Origin: Hyphomicrobiales bacterium
Lineage (GTDB): Bacteria; Pseudomonadota; Alphaproteobacteria; Rhizobiales; RI-29
DNA length: 64,000 nucleotides
Assembly: GCA_016125495.1 (NCBI GenBank)
Contig: WGLQ01000007.1
Span: forward strand, 310,001 to 374,000
Direction of reading: 5' to 3'
Shown: piece by piece, positions 56,538 through 64,000 of the stretch
Layout: the number at the start of each line of letters is the position of its first letter
Numbering within the stretch: position 1 is the stretch's first letter
Notes under the pieces: model-generated
Database searches by the model: none
The model's input: only the letters and a program-made list of their open reading frames with translations
What the model was told of the DNA's origin: nothing
Position numbers and translations under genes: made by a program

Positions 56538-57647
56538 ATGACCGACGGTCGATCCGCATCCGGTACACCCGCCGCTGCGCCCTATCTCCAGATCCATGGG
56601 TTGTGGAAGGCGTTCGGCCAATTCGTCGCCCTTCGCGACATCGATCTCGACATCGCCCCCGGCGAGTTCGTCTGCTTCCTCGGTCCGTCCGGGTGCGGCA
56701 AGACGACGCTTCTTCGCGCCATCGCAGGCCTCGACCCGCAGAGCCGGGGCACCATCATGCAGGGCGGCATCGACGTTTCGACCCTGCCGGCCTCGCGGCG
56801 TGACTACGGCATCGTCTTCCAGTCCTATGCGCTCTTTCCGAACCTGACCGTGGAGCGCAACATCGCCTTCGGCCTCGAGAACACGGGCCGTCCGCGCGCG
56901 GAGATAAAGGCCCGGGTCGCCGAATTGCTCGCCCTGGTCGGCCTCCCCGAACAGGGACCGAAATACCCGGCCCAGCTTTCCGGCGGTCAACAGCAGCGCA
57001 TCGCCCTCGCCCGTGCCATCGCCATAAACCCGGGCCTGCTTCTGCTCGACGAGCCCCTTTCCGCGCTCGACGCCAAGGTCCGCGTCCATCTCCGCCACGA
57101 GATCAAGGAACTCCAGCGCAAGCTCGGCGTCACCACCGTGATGGTGACCCACGATCAGGAGGAGGCCCTCTCGATGGCCGACCGCATCGTGGTCATGAAC
57201 CACGGCGTGATCGAACAAGTCGGCACGCCGACCGAGGTCTATCGCCATCCCGCAAGCCTCTTCGTTGCCGACTTCATCGGCGAAACCAACAAGTTCGCGG
57301 CCGGGGTCGCGGACGGACGGGTCAGTCTCGACTCCCTGCACCTCGCAGCCCGCACCGAAGGCCATGCCCCGGGCGCACGGGTGACAGTGGCCATCCGTCC
57401 GGAGGATATCCTGCCGATGGCGGCCGATGCTCCGCGCGGCGCGAACCGGCTCGAATGCATGGTCGAGGACATGGAATTCCTGGGCTCCTACTGGCGCTGC
57501 CACCTCGTGACGGGCGATGGCACGCGGATGATCGCCAACTTCTCCATGAACGCGACGCGTCGCATGCGCATCGAGACCGGCCATCCCCTGACGGTGGAAA
57601 TCCCTGTCGAGCGCGTGCTCGTCTTTGCCGACGGAGCCGGGAGATGA
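56538..57647 (+). CDS. phnT2: Putative 2-aminoethylphosphonate ABC transporter ATP-binding protein
   Basis: A 369-residue ATPase of the PotA/FbpC type. ATG 56538 (MTDGRSASGTP) follows GAAGG; ATG 56526 is four codons earlier. Walker A GPSGCGKTTLLR, Q-loop FQSYALFPNLTV, signature LSGGQQQRIALAR, Walker B LLLDEPLSALD and switch His VTHDQEEALS are intact. A C-terminal regulatory domain (TVAIRPEDILPMAADAPRGA, FLGSYWRCHL) follows. The stop overlaps the permease start (ATGA). Phosphonate specificity is inferred from context. Confidence 0.9.
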   Translation: MTDGRSASGTPAAAPYLQIHGLWKAFGQFVALRDIDLDIAPGEFVCFLGPSGCGKTTLLRAIAGLDPQSRGTIMQGGIDVSTLPASRRDYGIVFQSYALFPNLTVERNIAFGLENTGRPRAEIKARVAELLALVGLPEQGPKYPAQLSGGQQQRIALARAIAINPGLLLLDEPLSALDAKVRVHLRHEIKELQRKLGVTTVMVTHDQEEALSMADRIVVMNHGVIEQVGTPTEVYRHPASLFVADFIGETNKFAAGVADGRVSLDSLHLAARTEGHAPGARVTVAIRPEDILPMAADAPRGANRLECMVEDMEFLGSYWRCHLVTGDGTRMIANFSMNATRRMRIETGHPLTVEIPVERVLVFADGAGR

Positions 57648-59650
57648 GCGCCAGTACGACGCTCCCGGCCGGCCGCGACACGCAATTGCGGATCGACCGC
57701 GACGGCTGGGTCAAGCGCTTCTTCGTGGTTGTGATCGGGCTCTATCTCGTCGGCGCGCTCGCGTTGCCGCTCTATGCGATGCTCTCGAAGTCGTTCGTCA
57801 CCTACGGCTTCGACCTCTCGCGCTACGAGGTGATGCGATCGGATGACAGCGGCAACTGGGGACCGGCGCGAGGCCTCGACGACCTCAACGCGGAACTGGG
57901 CCGCTTCACGCCGGAGCGTCTGGCGAGCAACGTCAACGGACGCCTGGCCCCGACGGAATTTTTTCCCGACTTCAGCTTTCGCAGCAAGCAGCGCTGGCGG
58001 ATCAGGGGAACCGTGCCGGATGCCCCTTATCTCGTCGGCCTGCAACTGGTCAACTCGATGGAATGGCGCGAGTTCGACAGCAATACCTTCCGGCGCCTGA
58101 ACCTGCGCCCCATCGCCAGGACGGGGCTCGACAATTACGTCGCCTATTTCACGAACCCGGCACTCTTCGGCTCCATCGGCAACTCGGTCCAGATTGCCGT
58201 CGTCAGCACCATCATCACGCTCTTGATGGCCTTCGGCTTCGCCTACGCGATCAATCGCACGTGCGTTCCCTTCAAGGGCGCGTTCAAGCTGATCGCCATG
58301 ATGCCGATCCTGGTGCCCTCGCTGCTGCCCGGCATCGCGCTCGTCTACATGTTCGGCACTCAGGGCTACCTGACCCCGCTGCTCATGGGCAATTCGATCT
58401 ATGGCCCGATTGGCATCGTGATCGGCTCGGTGTTTTTCACCTTTCCGCATGCCTACATCATCATCTCGACCGCCCTTTCGATTGCCGATCAGCGCCAGTA
58501 CGAAGCGGCCGAGTCGCTACGCGCCTCCTCCTGGCGCACCTTCTGGACCGTCACCATCCCCGGTGCGCGCTATGGCCTCATCTCGGCGGGCTTCGTCACC
58601 TTCACGCTCGTGATCACCGACTTCGGTCTGCCCAAGGTGATCGGCGGGCAGTACAATGTGCTCGCGGTCGACATCTACAAGCAGGTCATCGGTCAGCAGA
58701 ATTTCGAGATGGGGGCGGTCGTCTCCCTTATTCTCCTCATTCCGGCCGTGCTCGCATTCGCCGTTGATCGCATCGTGACGCGGCGCCAGGTCTCGCTCCT
58801 GTCGGCGCGCTCGGTGCCCTTCCAGCCCCGCCCTGATCCCGGCAAGGATGGCTTGTGGCTCGTCTGGTGCCTGCTGGTCGCGCTCTTCATCGTGGGCATC
58901 ATCGCCACGTGCCAGGCTGCGGCCTTGATCCGCTTCTGGCCCTACGATCTCAGCATGACGCTCGCCAACTACGACTTCAACAAGATGGATGGGGGCGGCT
59001 GGGCGGCCTACTGGAACTCGCTGCGCATGGCGCTCTACACCGCCGTCATCGGCACGGTGATCGTCTTCACCGGCGCCTATATGGTGGAAAAGATCGATGG
59101 CTTCCGAACCGGCCGCAATCTGTTCCAGTTCCTCGCCATGCTGCCGATGGCCATTCCCGGAATGGTTCTCGGCCTCGCCTACATTTTCTTCTTCAACGAC
59201 CCGGCCAACCCCGCCCATTTCCTCTACGGCACGATGGCCATCCTCGTCATATCGACGGTTACCCACTTCTACACGGTGGGTCATCTGACCGCGATGACGG
59301 CCCTAAAGCAGATCGACGCCGAGTTCGAGCCGGTCGCATCGTCCTTGCGCCAGCCGTTCTGGCGGCTCTTCGGCCGTGTGACCGTTCCGGTCTGCCTGCC
59401 CTCGATCCTCGACATCTCGATCTATATGTTCGTCAATGCCATGACGACGGTGTCAGCCGTTGTTTTCCTCTATTCCACCAAGACGGCGCTGGCCTCGGTC
59501 GCGGTCCTCAACATGGACGATGCCGGCACCATCGCGCCGGCGGCCGCCATGGGCATGATGATTTTCTATACGAACGCCGCCGCCCGCATCCTGCACGCGT
59601 TGGCCTCCCGGCGCATCTTGAAGCGCACGCAGGCCTGGCGGACCCGCTGA
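57644..59650 (+). CDS. phnU2: Putative 2-aminoethylphosphonate ABC transporter permease (two fused permease domains)
   Basis: A 668-residue inner-membrane protein with about 12 helices in two permease domains, one chain doing the work of two subunits. The first EAA-like loop is YEAAESLRASSWRTFWTVTI and the second EFEPVASSLRQPFWRLFGRV. A soluble loop of about 110 residues (60-170, DLSRYEVMRSDDSGNWGPAR onward) lies between helices 1 and 2, outside the membrane. This two-domain form is typical of the PhnU2 (TIGR03262) branch. It overlaps phnT2 by four bases. No terminator is evident before the convergent usp gene. Confidence 0.9.
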   Translation: MSASTTLPAGRDTQLRIDRDGWVKRFFVVVIGLYLVGALALPLYAMLSKSFVTYGFDLSRYEVMRSDDSGNWGPARGLDDLNAELGRFTPERLASNVNGRLAPTEFFPDFSFRSKQRWRIRGTVPDAPYLVGLQLVNSMEWREFDSNTFRRLNLRPIARTGLDNYVAYFTNPALFGSIGNSVQIAVVSTIITLLMAFGFAYAINRTCVPFKGAFKLIAMMPILVPSLLPGIALVYMFGTQGYLTPLLMGNSIYGPIGIVIGSVFFTFPHAYIIISTALSIADQRQYEAAESLRASSWRTFWTVTIPGARYGLISAGFVTFTLVITDFGLPKVIGGQYNVLAVDIYKQVIGQQNFEMGAVVSLILLIPAVLAFAVDRIVTRRQVSLLSARSVPFQPRPDPGKDGLWLVWCLLVALFIVGIIATCQAAALIRFWPYDLSMTLANYDFNKMDGGGWAAYWNSLRMALYTAVIGTVIVFTGAYMVEKIDGFRTGRNLFQFLAMLPMAIPGMVLGLAYIFFFNDPANPAHFLYGTMAILVISTVTHFYTVGHLTAMTALKQIDAEFEPVASSLRQPFWRLFGRVTVPVCLPSILDISIYMFVNAMTTVSAVVFLYSTKTALASVAVLNMDDAGTIAPAAAMGMMIFYTNAAARILHALASRRILKRTQAWRTR

Positions 59651-59702
59651 TCCCGCCGAATGCGCAAGGCCGCAGATCGGGTCCGGTGAATGTCGAGATC
59701 GC

Positions 59703-60548
59703 CTAGCGCGAGATCAGCACGGGATGCTGCATGTTGCGCAGGACGAATTCGGTGACGCAGCCGAACCGCAGCGTGCCGAACTTGGCGCGCCCATAGGCCC
59801 CCATCACCAGATAGGACGGATGCACGACGTTGCAGTGATCGAGGATCGCATGCCCGACGCGATCCGTCGGCGCCTCGACATTGACCACCCGCGACTGCAC
59901 TCCGTGCCGGCTCAAATGCACGACGAGATCACGCTCCGGCATCGGGTCGTAAAGGTCGCGCGTGTGGCCGGTCTCGATCGTGACGACATCGACCCTTTGG
60001 CCCGGCTGCACGAGCTGTAGTGCATCGCCCAGCGCCCGGGCCGCCGCGCGGCTGCCATCCCAGGCAACCACGACCACACCGCCGGTACGCATCTCGCCGG
60101 CCCCCGCACCTTCCGGCACGACCAGGAGCGGGCGGCCGGCACGCTGCACCAGGTCCTCCGGCTCGAGCGCGCCAGGCTCACGCGCCATCGCTCTGACGAA
60201 CTTGCCCACCACCATGAGATCGTGAAAGCGCCCGATCCGCGCCAGCGTCGGTCCCGGCTCGCCGCGCTCGACGATCCACTCCACCTGCCGCCTGCAGCCA
60301 CGTTCGGCCAGCCGCGCGCGGAACACTGCCCCGACTGCCTCTGCCGCCTCGCGCTGCGCCCGCTCCATGCCCTCGACGATGTCGGCGCGGATCCACTGGC
60401 GGACCATGGCGTCGTTCGGTGTCGGGGGGAAAACGAAGGCGCCGCTGAGGGCCGCGTCGTGGCGTGCCGCGAGTTCGAGCGCCACATCCAGTGCGCCGAG
60501 CGCACCGGGCGTTCCATCGAATGCGACCAGAAGGTCCTTGAGCGCCAT
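59703..60548 (-). CDS. Universal stress protein, tandem UspA domains
   Basis: A 281-residue protein with two Usp domains. The first runs about 1-145 (MALKDLLVAFDGTPGALGAL, DLMVVGKFV) and the second about 155-281 (GVVVVAWDGSRAAARALGDA, YLVMGAYGRAKFGTLRFGCV). The second domain keeps the ATP-type pattern G-x2-G-x9-G near GAYGRAKFGTLRFGCVTEF. GGAAGGGGATC precedes the ATG. Role unknown; UspA-type proteins aid stress survival. It is convergent with phnU2, and its upstream region is the G-run-rich intergenic stretch. Confidence 0.88.
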   Translation of the reverse strand: MALKDLLVAFDGTPGALGALDVALELAARHDAALSGAFVFPPTPNDAMVRQWIRADIVEGMERAQREAAEAVGAVFRARLAERGCRRQVEWIVERGEPGPTLARIGRFHDLMVVGKFVRAMAREPGALEPEDLVQRAGRPLLVVPEGAGAGEMRTGGVVVVAWDGSRAAARALGDALQLVQPGQRVDVVTIETGHTRDLYDPMPERDLVVHLSRHGVQSRVVNVEAPTDRVGHAILDHCNVVHPSYLVMGAYGRAKFGTLRFGCVTEFVLRNMQHPVLISR

Positions 60549-61055
60549 GTCGATCCCCTTCCCGCGCCGCTGGCAATACACGCCGTCTACCCGGCGGCGC
60601 ACGCGCGCACCATGTGGAAATAGTGCCTTTTCCAGCCGACTTCACAAGGGGGTATCGACGCGCGGGGCGTCATGGAAAACCCAAAGGCCCGGTCGCCCGA
60701 GGGGGAGGGGCGACCGGGCCGAGGTTGGTGCGGATTGCAGGGCTAGCGAGGAGATCGGGTTCTCTGCATCACCAACCGGCTGCGGGCGGACCCGGCCCCC
60801 GGTCAGGGGGGGGGGAGGGCACGAGGGACAGGCCCGGCTCGCAGCTGAGTGCCGTTCCCAAGGGGGGGCGGAAAGCGGCACTCTCGCCGCCTCGAGGATA
60901 CCGACCCCCCGGGGGGAGGGGCTCGTCCTCTGAACGAGGCGACAGACCTCATGTAGGTTGCGAGAGCGCCTTGGCAAGTGGCCGAACCATGATCGCCAGA
61001 TCGAAAACTCTATGTTTCATGTTGACGATTTCGACAGACTTCGTGAGCCCGAGCC
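60549..61055. other. 507-bp intergenic region with G-runs
   Basis: No believable gene; the long plus-strand frame here is Gly/Arg/Pro-rich readthrough without a good ribosome-binding site. It holds G-runs of 5 (60701), 10 (60806-60815), 7 (60862-60868) and 6 (60911-60916, preceded by six C), which could form G-quadruplexes on the plus strand. One perfect 12-bp hairpin is annotated separately. Confidence 0.6.
60686..60720 (-). terminator. Terminator-like hairpin downstream of lysR
   Basis: A perfect 12-bp stem (GGCCCGGTCGCC with GGCGACCGGGCC) encloses an 11-nt G-rich loop. On the minus strand it is followed by TTTGGGTTTTCC. It could end transcription from the lysR gene 336 bp upstream and insulate usp. 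Confidence 0.5.
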
Positions 61056-61961
61056 TCAGGCCCGATAGCGATCCGCGAACCAATCGACGGCAAAGTTGAT
61101 GAACGCCCGGGCGCGAACGGCGAGATGGCGCGCGTGTGCGAAGACAAGCGCGAGTTCGAAGCTCGAACCATGCTCGAGTTCGCCGCCGAGCCGGACGAGG
61201 CGGCCGCTCGCCAGATCGTCCGCGACGACGAACTCCGGCACCTGCGCGATGCCGAGGTCCTCGAGCAGCAGCCGGCGCACGGCGAGGGCGCCATTGACGC
61301 GAACGACCGGGTTGACCGCATGCGCGCGCGTGGCACCGCCGGTTGCATCGCAGAACCGCCAGACGCCAGGGTTGCGCACATTCGAATCGCCGATGCAGAC
61401 ATGCCTCGCGAGATCGCCCGTCCCTCTTGGCCAACCGGCGCGCTCGAGATAGCCGGGAGAGGCGACCGTCACGATCCGGACCTCGCCAAGCCGTCGACGC
61501 ACCAGGGCCGAATCCTCTGGCGCCGCGATGCGGATCGCCACATCGACACCTTCGCCGACCAGGTCGACGAAACGGTCGGTGAGATCGAGCGACAGCATGA
61601 CCGCCGGATGAGCGCGATGGAACGCGGCAACGAGGCCCAGCACCTCGTGCTCACCGAACGTCACCGTCGCCGAGATCTTGAGGCTGCCGCCGAGCGAGCG
61701 ATGATCCTGCAGAACGCTCTCCTCGAGCGCGGCCAGTTCTCCGAGCAACGCTCCGGCCCGCTCCAGAAGGTGCCTGCCGGTGTCCGTCACGCTGACGCGG
61801 CGGGTCGAGCGCTGGAGCAGGCGCACACCGAGCCGCGCCTCGAGCTGGCTCACCTGCTTGCTCACGGTCGCCTTGGAGCGCCCGAGCCGCACGGCCGCCG
61901 CCGTGAAGCTTTCCGTCTCGGCCACGGCCACGAACGCACGTACGGCTTCGATGCGATCCAT
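61056..61961 (-). CDS. LysR family transcriptional regulator
   Basis: A 301-residue regulator. The N-terminal winged helix (MDRIEAVRAFVAVAETESFT, RLGRSKATVSKQVSQLEARL) is followed by the effector-binding domain (SLGGSLKISATVTFGEHEVL, MLSLDLTDRFVDLVGEGVDV, AIRIAAPEDSALVRRRLG). It belongs to the CrgA/PecT-like subgroup by pattern. It is divergent from doxX with a dyad between them, so it likely controls the doxX-dioxygenase pair and itself. Inducer unknown. Confidence 0.92.
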   Translation of the reverse strand: MDRIEAVRAFVAVAETESFTAAAVRLGRSKATVSKQVSQLEARLGVRLLQRSTRRVSVTDTGRHLLERAGALLGELAALEESVLQDHRSLGGSLKISATVTFGEHEVLGLVAAFHRAHPAVMLSLDLTDRFVDLVGEGVDVAIRIAAPEDSALVRRRLGEVRIVTVASPGYLERAGWPRGTGDLARHVCIGDSNVRNPGVWRFCDATGGATRAHAVNPVVRVNGALAVRRLLLEDLGIAQVPEFVVADDLASGRLVRLGGELEHGSSFELALVFAHARHLAVRARAFINFAVDWFADRYRA

Positions 61962-61968
61962 ATTGGTT

Positions 61969-61999
61969 CATTCCTCGAAACAATGGGTTTCAACGAATG
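61969..61999. promoter_or_regulatory. LysR-type nested dyad between lysR and doxX
   Basis: CATTC-N3-GAAAC-N5-GTTTC-N3-GAATG is symmetric over 31 bp, centred at 61984, a few bases upstream of the LysR start and 104 bp from doxX. It suits a LysR-type tetramer binding site. Confidence 0.5.
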
Positions 62000-62102
62000 C
62001 CGATTGTCAGCTGATCCTTCAACTCCGAAATGATCGCGAGCGGCGCCGAAACCGCGAACGTCGCACCGGCCGCCGATCCACCGATCCAAGGGAGAACCCG
62101 CA

Positions 62103-62582
62103 ATGCCCACGCGACACACCACGAGCCACATCCAGCCGAACGCGCCCGAATTCGGCGCACTCGTCCTGCGCGTCGGGCTCGGCGCCCTCTTTCTCGCCCA
62201 TGCCTGGTTGAAGATCGCGGTCTTCACGATTCCGGGCACGGTGCAATTCTTCGCCAGCCTCGGACTGCCCGCGATCGCGGCCTACGGAACCATATTGATC
62301 GAACTGGTCGGCGGCGTGCTCTTGATCCTCGGCGTCGCAAGCCGGCTGGTTTCGCTCGCCATGTTGCCAGTGCTGGCCGGCTCGATCCTCTTCGTCCACG
62401 GCGACAAGGGCTGGCTGTTCTCCAACGAGGGCGGCGGCTGGGAATTCCCGGCGTTCCTGATAGTGGCGAGTCTTGCCCAGGTCTTCCTCGGCAACGGCGC
62501 ATTGAGCCTCGGCACGCTGCTCGGCGAGCGCATGGCTCCGGCGGGCGCGAGCGGCCGGCTGGCTCGCGCGGTCGTCTCCTGA
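62103..62582 (+). CDS. DoxX family membrane protein
   Basis: A 159-residue protein with four predicted membrane helices. DoxX landmarks: LVLRVGLGALFLAHAWLKIA, FFASLGLPAIAAYGTILIEL and VGGVLLILGVASRLVSLAML. A periplasmic-side loop (GDKGWLFSNEGGGWEFPAFL) is typical. The start follows GGGAGAACCCG. DoxX proteins are linked to redox stress and quinone or thiol chemistry; the reaction here is not known. The next gene is an extradiol dioxygenase, and both are divergent from LysR, a frequent arrangement. Confidence 0.9.
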   Translation: MPTRHTTSHIQPNAPEFGALVLRVGLGALFLAHAWLKIAVFTIPGTVQFFASLGLPAIAAYGTILIELVGGVLLILGVASRLVSLAMLPVLAGSILFVHGDKGWLFSNEGGGWEFPAFLIVASLAQVFLGNGALSLGTLLGERMAPAGASGRLARAVVS

Positions 62583-62596
62583 TAGCCAGGAACGAA

Positions 62597-62622
62597 GCGC
62601 CCCGGGCCCTGGTCCGGGGCGC
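62597..62622 (+). other. Intercistronic hairpin between doxX and dioxygenase
   Basis: A 9-bp GC stem (GCGCCCCGG with CCGGGGCGC), 8-nt loop, no U-run. Possibly an mRNA-stabilising structure. Confidence 0.4.
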
Positions 62623-62709
62623 CGGCCGCACGGCGGAGGCGAGGCACCGCCGCCGATCCTGGAGCGCGCCACGGACCTCGCGCCGTTGCACCATCGAACG
62701 AGGTAACAC

Positions 62710-63501
62710 ATGCCCCTCTCCCCGCTGGTTTTCGTCTCGCATGGCTCGCCCGAGCTGGCCCTGCGCGCAACGCCGGCCCACGGCCATTTGCGGACGCTCG
62801 GCCGCAAGCTCACGCCGGCTCGCGCCATCCTCGTCGTCTCGGCCCACTGGACGACGCACACCCCGATGGTCGCGTGCGACGCCGCGCCGCGAACGGTTTA
62901 TGATTTCGGTGGCTTCGATCCGCGTCTACGGCAGATCCGCTACGACGCGCCCGCCGCGCTCGACGTCGCCGACACCGCACTCGCGCTTCTGCGGGCCGCC
63001 GGTCTCGACGCCGGAACCGCCGATCACGTCGGCTACGACCACGGCGTCTGGGTGCCGCTCAGCCTCATGGCCCCCGATGCCAGCCTTCCGGTCGCGCAGG
63101 TCTCTGTCCAGCCCGATCGCGATCCGACCCATCACCATGAGGTCGGTCGCGCCCTCGCAAAGTTGCGAGAGGACGGCGTCGCCATTCTCGCCTCCGGCGC
63201 GCTCACTCACAACCTCATGGCGTTCCGTGGACAGCCCGTGGACGCGCCCGTACCGGGGTGGGTTTCGACCTTCAACGACTGGCTCGCCGAGGCCGTCGCC
63301 GAGGATCGCCTTGAGGACCTCCTCGACTATCGCCGGCGCGCGCCACACGGCGCCGACAACCATCCGACCGACGAGCACCTGCTGCCGTTCTTCGTCGCGC
63401 TCGGCGCCCGCGCACCCGGCGAGACGTTCGCCCGCACGCACGCGAGTTACGAACACGGCATCCTGGCCATGGACGTCTATGCGAGCGCCATGGCTGCCTG
63501 A
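62710..63501 (+). CDS. ygiD: Class III extradiol dioxygenase, 4,5-DOPA-dioxygenase-like
   Basis: A 263-residue enzyme of the LigB/DODA family. Likely zinc or iron ligands and catalytic histidines are His11 (FVSHGSPELA), His46 (ILVVSAHWTTHTPM) and the His in GYDHGVWVPL, plus His in DPTHHHEVGRAL and LASGALTHNLMAFRG. It opens catechol-type rings; E. coli YgiD acts on L-DOPA. Here the substrate is unknown and may be a quinol or catechol. The gene lies 127 bp after doxX. Its length is typical. Confidence 0.9.
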   Translation: MPLSPLVFVSHGSPELALRATPAHGHLRTLGRKLTPARAILVVSAHWTTHTPMVACDAAPRTVYDFGGFDPRLRQIRYDAPAALDVADTALALLRAAGLDAGTADHVGYDHGVWVPLSLMAPDASLPVAQVSVQPDRDPTHHHEVGRALAKLREDGVAILASGALTHNLMAFRGQPVDAPVPGWVSTFNDWLAEAVAEDRLEDLLDYRRRAPHGADNHPTDEHLLPFFVALGARAPGETFARTHASYEHGILAMDVYASAMAA

Positions 63502-63545
63502 GGCAGGCCCCGGAACCCGGCTCACCGCGCGAGCAGGTCAGCCGA

Positions 63546-63815
63546 TCAATTGAGCCGGAACGAACCGTCGATGACGCGCAATTCCGCCGGACGGATGAGT
63601 TGGCTGTGCGCTACACGGACACCGAACAGCGGACCGTCGAGCTTTTCCATCCAGAACTCGAGGAAGCGCGTCAGGCGCGGAAAGCTCGGATGGATGTCGT
63701 ACTCCTGCCAGATGTAGGACTGCAGGAGCGATGGATGATCGGGCAGCCGGTAGAGGATCTCCGCGGTCGTCAGGCTGTAGCCTCTGAGCTGCTCGAGCAA
63801 GCTTCTGTCGGCCAT
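63546..63815 (-). CDS. usg: Usg family protein
   Basis: An 89-residue protein matching Usg, a small alphaproteobacterial family named for a gene next to the trp genes. Signatures: LRGYSLTTAEILYRLPDHPS, LLQSYIWQEYDIHPSFPRLT, FLEFWMEKLDGPLFGVRVAH and AELRVIDGSFRLN. The start MADRSLLEQ at 63815 follows AAGGAG; in-frame codons further upstream are not family-like. Function unknown, possibly an interaction partner in tryptophan or ribosome-linked roles. It is at the window edge, so trp neighbours cannot be checked. Confidence 0.93.
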   Translation of the reverse strand: MADRSLLEQLRGYSLTTAEILYRLPDHPSLLQSYIWQEYDIHPSFPRLTRFLEFWMEKLDGPLFGVRVAHSQLIRPAELRVIDGSFRLN

Positions 63816-64000
63816 GTCATCTCCTTTCCAGGCACGGTTGACAACGACACGAATGGAGATGATAGACGTGTTCGCGGAACAGAAAAGTGGCATTTTTGTT
63901 ACGAAACAAGGCGTTAGCAGCCACGAGCTAAGGCTGCTGCCAACCGGGAGGCGACCCGCGCCGGCCGGCGCGAACTGACGGGTCCACCGCGCCCACATGA

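Noticed and set aside
60614-61099. 161-codon plus-strand frame in the G-run region
   Set aside because: Gly/Pro/Arg-rich readthrough of G-runs, no ribosome-binding site, no domain; treated as intergenic.
63916-63938. 7-bp hairpin upstream of usg
   Set aside because: Short stem with a 9-nt loop and no further support as a riboswitch, attenuator or tRNA; too weak to annotate.

Overview
This 64 kb window is a GC-rich, gene-dense piece of chromosome. It most likely comes from an alphaproteobacterium of the Hyphomicrobiales/Rhodobacterales type. The basis is gene content and order: a glyA-nrdR-ribD-ribE-ribH-nusB-thiL block near an H+-pyrophosphatase, trmL divergent from petABC (Rieske, cytochrome b, cytochrome c1) followed by mtnP/apt, a petP/petR-like regulator pair divergent from ilvE, and a small Usg protein. 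No rRNA, tRNA, CRISPR array, transposase or phage gene was recognised. Species cannot be named from the sequence.

Layout. 0-10.7 kb (minus strand): TerB-like protein, H+-PPase, an MFS transporter behind a convincing FNR/FixK-type promoter, then the thiamine/riboflavin/NusB/NrdR/GlyA block. 10.8-18.1 kb (minus): three proteins of unusual build, namely a membrane-anchored protein with three helix-hairpin-helix-like modules and a long Asp/Glu tract, a 34-residue membrane peptide, and a 1359-residue protein with nine BON-like repeats and an OmpA-type C-terminus. 18.3-22 kb (minus): CsaA-like protein, TetR/COQ9-like regulator, proC, a secreted Cys-rich protein and hemF. 22.2-29.2 kb (plus): an ABC exporter, a potD-potB-potC-potA polyamine-type importer and a small cytochrome c behind an FNR-like box. 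29.2-31.4 kb (minus): DUF2177 protein, YcaQ-like glycosylase and trmL. 31.6-41.9 kb (mostly plus): petABC, methylthioadenosine/adenine salvage (mtnP, apt, mtnA) interrupted by an enoyl-CoA hydratase/thiolase pair, then a GMC oxidoreductase. 41.9-45.1 kb (minus): MOSC protein and a histidine kinase/response regulator/MarR operon divergent from ilvE. 46.4-49.2 kb (plus): five small VOC, SRPBCC and DUF1428 genes behind a TetR-type palindrome. 49.4-59.7 kb (plus): an aminophosphonate catabolism and uptake locus. 59.7-64 kb: universal stress protein, a G-run-rich intergenic region, LysR divergent from DoxX and an extradiol dioxygenase, then usg.

How the genes work together. The phosphonate locus holds three enzymes predicted to make phosphonoacetaldehyde (PhnW; a glycine-oxidase-like FAD enzyme; a PbfA-like PLP lyase), phosphonoacetate hydrolase PhnA, and a PhnS2/T2/U2-type importer. 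The enzyme that should join them, phosphonoacetaldehyde dehydrogenase (PhnY), survives only as a 46-codon C-terminal stub between phnA and the FAD enzyme. MtnP releases adenine and methylthioribose-1-phosphate from methylthioadenosine; Apt reuses the adenine and MtnA isomerises the sugar phosphate. PetABC is the cytochrome bc1 complex. The last ~185 bases of the window hold the upstream region of usg and nothing else recognisable.
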